46,056 nucleotides of DNA from Planctomycetota bacterium (GTDB lineage: Bacteria; Planctomycetota; Planctomycetia; Pirellulales; Pirellulaceae): contig JAFLCP010000054.1 in assembly GCA_017303505.1 (NCBI GenBank), forward strand, positions 1 to 46,056, written 5' to 3'. Every line of letters begins with the position of its first letter. Positions within the stretch are counted from its first letter, which is position 1. The position numbers and the translations under genes were made by a program. A model generated the notes under the pieces. That model searched no databases. It saw nothing but the letters and a program-made list of their open reading frames with translations, and had not been told where the DNA came from. Below are positions 42,901-46,056 of the stretch, piece after piece.

Positions 42901-43067
42901 AGAACTTCCGCTTCAAAGAACTCGACATCCTCTGGCGAAGCATTGGCACTGGGCGTATCAGGCTTAGGGCTTGGTTCTTGCGCATGGAGGACCGTATCGC
43001 AAGTCAACGCAAAGCCCAAAATGCCGCAGTTACGCAAGAGGGTGATGAATGTTTTGTTTAGGTTCAT
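39981..43067 (-). CDS. Planctomycete cytochrome-like protein, PSCyt1-DUF1549-DUF1553
   Basis: Exported protein of 1028 residues. After the signal peptide (1-30) comes a PSCyt1-type domain with CYSCH (63-67), a c-type haem-binding motif, and downstream MPPEEQLS giving the likely axial Met. DUF1549 (PSCyt2) spans about 185-395 and contains a second CXXCH, CARCH at 367-371. DUF1553 (PSD1) covers about 690-960 (WAEAMVDPSNPLTARVIVNR at its start). A Lys/Arg/Ala-rich coiled segment lies near 965-1000. Such proteins are paired with DUF1501 partners throughout planctomycetes; roles in sulfated polysaccharide breakdown or electron transfer have been proposed but not proven. ATG overlaps the DUF1501 stop (ATGA). 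Confidence 0.93.
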   Translation of the reverse strand: MNLNKTFITLLRNCGILGFALTCDTVLHAQEPSPKPDTPSANASPEDVEFFEAEVLPLLQKKCYSCHSHDAGKSKGGLVVDSQTGLLTGGESGAAIDPGKADSSLLIRAIRWDDNEVSPMPPEEQLSAAEVEIFTRWINRGAVDSRQPTAAIAPMQEIQEQAKTHWSFQPLQKPAVPAANQVTKSNNALDRFIGEKLAAQQLLFAPQADAATLIRRAYFDLVGLPPSVDDVKRFEKAFDENPEKAMQELVDQLLESPQYGERWARHWMDVARYSDVSGGLRNQGRDDRLPFAFTYRDYLIRAFNSDKPYNRFVMEQIAADQLSLDDKRDLAATGFLAIGSVAGTEEERIAERIDTVMQTFQGLTVGCARCHDHKFDPIPTEDYYALRGVIASTTELGTGPRAERVDHELCPIIEECSDPELRKAYEEDVAKAEKELRDYEDKVWLPKEEKWRKETPQYLDVLAMTQKERGGLSATDYARSRLDRSVLGAWSQLLQRAGRRFDPILEPWIAFSRLPAERFEEQFQRTLGKLNDGAKQPNAELLKTIVDSQPKSMRDVAKVYSDYFAKADAAWQAELSKETDKTPKELSDPTLEAFRKILYQPGMPPARAENKVRDAFGNNDRKRSDLVKKLQDAKFHHPGAPIRALSVADSDTIADSPVFVRGEPDQATKERVPRRFVAILAGAQPQPFKNGSGRLDWAEAMVDPSNPLTARVIVNRVWQYHFGKPLVGSTGDFGLQTPQPVQAPLLDWLAVTFMEDGWSIKQLHRRIMLSQVWQQSSTEHPTFATAMDKDPENTLLWRQNVRRMEFEPLRDSILAVTGNLDKTIAGRSVPLYSDANVNRRTVYALVDRTNIPTVMSTFDVPNPNLTQGERFVSTVSPQALFLMNNSFVLNNVRKLARSEEFKSLPEDSSRIQWLYRRILQRDASSHETELLSRLLPVPKNEPAVIDPREAELAAQIQAADEAYQANPDNKAAKRRLEQLRKAEKALLVAKERKQKQAKERARGVSEPADGWEKIIQTILMSNEFVYVL

Positions 43068-44473
43068 GCCAAGATCTCCTTGACCAATCGTCCATGAATG
43101 TCGGTCAAGCGATAATCGCGACCGCTGAAGTGATAGGTCAGTTTTTGATGATCGAAGCCGAGCAAATGCAGCATCGTGGCATGCAGGTCATGCACATGCA
43201 CTTCGCGGTCCACAGCACTGCGACCAAAGTCATCGGTCGAACCATGTGCATAGCCACCACGTATGCCACCTCCAGCCAACATGACGGAGAAGCCGCGATG
43301 ATTGTGATCGCGCCCCATACCTTCACCGACCGATCCAGCTTGACGAACGGGGGTTCGACCAAACTCACCCGCTACAATCACTAATGTGTCTTCGAGCATG
43401 CCATTGGCTTTAAGGTCGTGAAGCAGAGCAGCTAAGCCGCGATCGAGCGAACCCGCTTTCGCACGCATACGAGTTTCTAATCCTTGATGATGATCCCAGC
43501 CACCATCGAAGACTTGTACGACGCGCACGCCACGTTGTAGCAACCGTCTCGCTGCCAACATGCTGCGACTGAGCGAATCCTCTAAGTCGTACATCTTGAG
43601 CGTTTCAGCGGATTCTGAATCAAGGTCAAACGCTTCAGGCGCAGCGGATTGCATTTGGTAAGCGAGCTCAAACGATTGAATGCGAGCTTCCAGCTCAGCT
43701 TCATGAGGCGCCTTCTTGAGAAACTCTTGATTGAGCGAGGCGAGGACATCGAGCTGATGTTTTTGATCAGGAGCGGAGATCATCGGATTGCGCAAATCGG
43801 CCATCACATCACCGCGATCGACGTTCAGCGTTGTGCCTTGATAGACCGGTGGCAAGAACGAGGAGCTCGAAAGTTGCCCCTGCCCACCACGCCCCAACAC
43901 TACAAATGCGGGAAGGTCGTCCGCTTCTGAGCCGAGGCCGTACGTGATCCAAGATCCGTAACTGGGGCGCGATAATTGCGAATGGCCAGTAGCCAACATG
44001 CGGCTGGCAGCTTGGTGAGCGGGGACGTCCGTTTTCATGGAACGGATCACGCACAAATCGTCGGCATGAACCGAGGTTCGTTCCCAAAGTTCGCTCAATT
44101 CCAAACCACTGTCGCCATAGGGTTTGAACTTAAAGGGTGATCCGAACAATACACCGCGCATTTCTTCATGCGGTTTTCCATCATGTTTGACCAATTCGGG
44201 TTTCGGATCGAATAGATCGAGATGCGATGGCCCACCCGACAAGAAAACATGGATAACGCGTTTAGCCTTCGGTGTGAAATGGGCCGCCTTGGGAGCTAAC
44301 GGGTGATCGCCAGCTAAAAGCTGCGAAGGAGATTGCAGCAAGTAGGCCAAACTTAGGCCACCGATTCCCAATCCGCTGCGCGTCAGAAAATCGCGACGTG
44401 AGGCAAGAGTCATTTGCGAGTTGCACAACTTGGTATCACGAAGCACGCGTCCTTGGTGTTGAGTGGGTTGCAT
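43064..44473 (-). CDS. Tat-exported DUF1501 protein
   Basis: DUF1501 (sulfatase/alkaline-phosphatase-like fold) protein of 469 residues. The frame runs to 44536, but ATG 44473 has AGGAGA at eight bases and avoids overlap with the FecR gene. The twin-arginine signal is SRRDFLTRSGLGIGGLSLAY. Core motifs are VIHVFLSGGPSHLDLFDPKP (cut short here), GEFGRTPVR, GRDHNHRGFSVMLAGGGIRG and HDLHATMLHLLGFDH, where His and Asp residues could bind metal. The Tat signal implies export in folded form. It is the obligate neighbour type of PSCyt1/DUF1549/DUF1553 proteins and is coupled to that gene by an ATGA overlap. Confidence 0.93.
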   Translation of the reverse strand: MQPTQHQGRVLRDTKLCNSQMTLASRRDFLTRSGLGIGGLSLAYLLQSPSQLLAGDHPLAPKAAHFTPKAKRVIHVFLSGGPSHLDLFDPKPELVKHDGKPHEEMRGVLFGSPFKFKPYGDSGLELSELWERTSVHADDLCVIRSMKTDVPAHQAASRMLATGHSQLSRPSYGSWITYGLGSEADDLPAFVVLGRGGQGQLSSSSFLPPVYQGTTLNVDRGDVMADLRNPMISAPDQKHQLDVLASLNQEFLKKAPHEAELEARIQSFELAYQMQSAAPEAFDLDSESAETLKMYDLEDSLSRSMLAARRLLQRGVRVVQVFDGGWDHHQGLETRMRAKAGSLDRGLAALLHDLKANGMLEDTLVIVAGEFGRTPVRQAGSVGEGMGRDHNHRGFSVMLAGGGIRGGYAHGSTDDFGRSAVDREVHVHDLHATMLHLLGFDHQKLTYHFSGRDYRLTDIHGRLVKEILA

Positions 44474-44504
44474 GTTTTCTTCTCCTAGTATTGCGAAAGC
44501 CGTA

Positions 44505-45977
44505 TTAAGGGATGGGGTCAGGTTCAGCGGAAGCAACAGCGATACCGTACATAAGGTTCTGGCCCTTAGAACCTTTTACAACAGGGCTGCCAAGGACAAA
44601 AGTTCCTGCACGATCGACATAACATTTCCAAACCGAACATGGAATAAAGACGCGACCATCGGGGTCAGCAGGAGTATCTTTCATCGAGTTCGCTGGCCAT
44701 GGTCCAAGTCGCAGTCGCATGTCGGTTTGTAAGAATTCACGTTCAAGCCATTGAGGTGGTGTGTGACGATCGTCGATGAGGATATAAACAATGCATGGGC
44801 GACTCACCTGGAGACGTATCTCGAGATCACGATCGCCACGGTCTGCTAAAAAGGTACGGATAAGATCAGTCGATTCTAACTGAGCAGGGAAGGATTCACC
44901 TGCCATAGGGTGCCAACGCACATTGGGGCGATCGGAATAAGGTTGCGAGTCTCCACCCATGCCTTGAGGCACAACACCTAAGTAATGTAAAAACTCTGGC
45001 TCGGTGGCATTGTCTTCGACGTCGACTACTAAGCTGTTAGGACTTGAAGATTGCGACGACCATAGCCGCTTGTTCTTCGAGAGTCGCACGCGCGCCAAAC
45101 GTTGCAGTTCTTTTTGTTTAGCAACGCGAACCGCTTCACCTGATTTCAATGTGGTCCATTTTTCAGGTTTAGCTGGGTTGTTTTTACGGCGTACTTTGAC
45201 TTCGCCTTCGAACACGACAACATCGGTTTCACCGTCCGCTTTGGCACTGATGCCGAAACGGGTGCCGAGATCTACGACTTCACTGGTTGCAGTTCGTACG
45301 GTGAAGCCTTTTCCTTTTTCGTCGACTTCAGCGCTCATTTTGCCGTGGAACAACTGCATCGATCCGCTGTTCTCGAATTGAGCGTGGAATGGCCCTTCCA
45401 ACGATAGAGTCACGCCCGAGTCAAGTTTAACGTCGACTTCACCGGAGTCGATTTTCAGATTGGTTAATTGTAATCGTTCGCCCGCATTCCAAGCTGGCAG
45501 CGCGGAAGAAAGACGCAGATCATTCACTTCCAAAACTTCTAACCAAACGGCATCGGTTGAGGTTATGTTGTTGTTAGCTCCCCATCCCAGCCAAATGACA
45601 AGTGAAGCGGCGAGAGAAGCGACAGCCAAAACGATGGTCGAAGTTCGACGCCATACGGTGGTACGCGCGAGCGACTCCCGAGGAGCAATTGCTTTAGTTT
45701 TAGGTAGCGCGACAACGGCTTGAGTTGATAAATCAAACTTTGGCTCTGACTCGGATAGAGTGGTGTTGTCTTCGCAAAACGCATGGTCGCTTTGCAATGC
45801 GCTGTCGAGGGCCAGCAAATCGACCAAGGTACGGCGGGCTTCTGGATGTTCACGCAATACAGTTTCTAAAGTTGCCCATTGATCTGAGGTAAGCGTTTGA
45901 TCGATATAGGCATGAAACAATTCCATCCAAGCTGTTGGAAAGCCACCATCCACTGAAGTTTGTTGGGGCGATGTCAT
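44505..45977 (-). CDS. FecR-like transmembrane regulator / putative anti-sigma factor
   Basis: 490-residue bitopic protein. The N-terminal cytoplasmic part (1-110) begins with a helical region (WMELFHAYIDQTLTSDQWAT and HPEARRTLVDLLALDSAL) like anti-sigma domains. One membrane helix is at 113-131. The FecR domain follows at about 163-262 (GERLQLTNLKIDSGEVDVKL, GFTVRTATSEVVDLGTRFGI, VVVFEGEVKV). The C-terminal 200 residues form a further exported domain of unknown type. Its ATG overlaps the stop of the ECF sigma gene (ATGA). It is thus likely the membrane sensor controlling that sigma factor, possibly with the downstream DUF1501/PSCyt genes as targets. Confidence 0.87.
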   Translation of the reverse strand: MTSPQQTSVDGGFPTAWMELFHAYIDQTLTSDQWATLETVLREHPEARRTLVDLLALDSALQSDHAFCEDNTTLSESEPKFDLSTQAVVALPKTKAIAPRESLARTTVWRRTSTIVLAVASLAASLVIWLGWGANNNITSTDAVWLEVLEVNDLRLSSALPAWNAGERLQLTNLKIDSGEVDVKLDSGVTLSLEGPFHAQFENSGSMQLFHGKMSAEVDEKGKGFTVRTATSEVVDLGTRFGISAKADGETDVVVFEGEVKVRRKNNPAKPEKWTTLKSGEAVRVAKQKELQRLARVRLSKNKRLWSSQSSSPNSLVVDVEDNATEPEFLHYLGVVPQGMGGDSQPYSDRPNVRWHPMAGESFPAQLESTDLIRTFLADRGDRDLEIRLQVSRPCIVYILIDDRHTPPQWLEREFLQTDMRLRLGPWPANSMKDTPADPDGRVFIPCSVWKCYVDRAGTFVLGSPVVKGSKGQNLMYGIAVASAEPDPIP

Positions 45978-46056
45978 GGAGCGAGCCCCTCTTCAAGTAA
46001 GCGACGTCGGGTGCAATCCAACAAAGCGATGCGAATACGTTGTAACAACTTGTATA
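45974..46056 (-). CDS. C-terminal end of an ECF sigma factor (cut by the window edge)
   Basis: The frame running in from the right edge encodes 26 residues, YKLLQRIRIALLDCTRRR... and ends LLEEGLAP with a TGA overlapping the FecR start. Planctomycete ECF sigma factors paired with FecR genes end with a similar helix (L-x-R-I-R-x-x-L-L-x-C-x-x-R-R-L). The family call is an inference from this short tail plus the neighbouring FecR gene. Confidence 0.6.
   Translation of the reverse strand, partial: YKLLQRIRIALLDCTRRRLLEEGLAP

Noticed and set aside
44474..44536. Longer DUF1501 protein starting at 44536
   Set aside because: It would overlap the FecR gene by 32 bases and lacks a ribosome-binding site, whereas ATG 44473 has a good one.

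Overview
The window looks like the chromosome of a planctomycete, probably near the Pirellulaceae. The evidence is a combination of families largely confined to or greatly expanded in that phylum: a DUF1559 pilin-like protein with an H-X9-DG C-terminus, a cytochrome-like PSCyt1/DUF1549/DUF1553 protein next to a Tat-exported DUF1501 protein, a FecR-like protein overlapping an ECF sigma factor, a separate planctomycete-type ECF sigma factor, and an ASPIC/UnbV FG-GAP lipoprotein between TPR proteins. No rRNA, tRNA, CRISPR array, transposase or phage gene was recognised.

Layout. Positions 1-2172 hold a sparse stretch with three small plus-strand genes of unknown function. At 2259-4306 an ECF sigma factor and a radical SAM protein are divergent. 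At 4505-9261 ogt (O6-alkylguanine repair) and hrpA (DEAH RNA helicase) are divergent across a short palindrome. At 9564-14017 an ABC ATPase overlaps, by one base, an ABC-2 permease fused to an M1 aminopeptidase. Intergenic regions here carry a dispersed palindromic repeat family that recurs at 37.4 kb.

Positions 14239-37267, all on the minus strand, form a secretion supercluster. In transcription order it reads: small lipoprotein, TPR protein, ASPIC/UnbV lipoprotein, TPR protein, a giant protein of about 2350 residues, then gspE, F, G, H, I, J, K, a GspL-like PilM-PilN fusion, a GspM/PilO-like protein, and an exported BON-like protein. Many neighbours share ATGA stop/start overlaps. It is a type II secretion-like assembly (ATPase, platform, five pseudopilins, inner-membrane adaptors). 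In the position where the gspD secretin would be expected there is instead a protein made of an N0-like domain and about 28-30 tandem secretin N1-like domains, with no recognisable secretin barrel. It contains a fourfold-domain tandem duplication and an 8-base homopolymer. No gspC or prepilin peptidase is seen in the window. This is the most interesting part of the sequence.

Positions 37614-46056, also minus strand, hold the DUF1559 gene with its own terminator, a 773-base gene-free stretch, and then a cassette read from the right edge: end of an ECF sigma factor, FecR-like protein, DUF1501, PSCyt1/DUF1549/DUF1553, and a small exported charged protein ending in a strong hairpin.

All family assignments come from reading motifs by eye; no database search was run.
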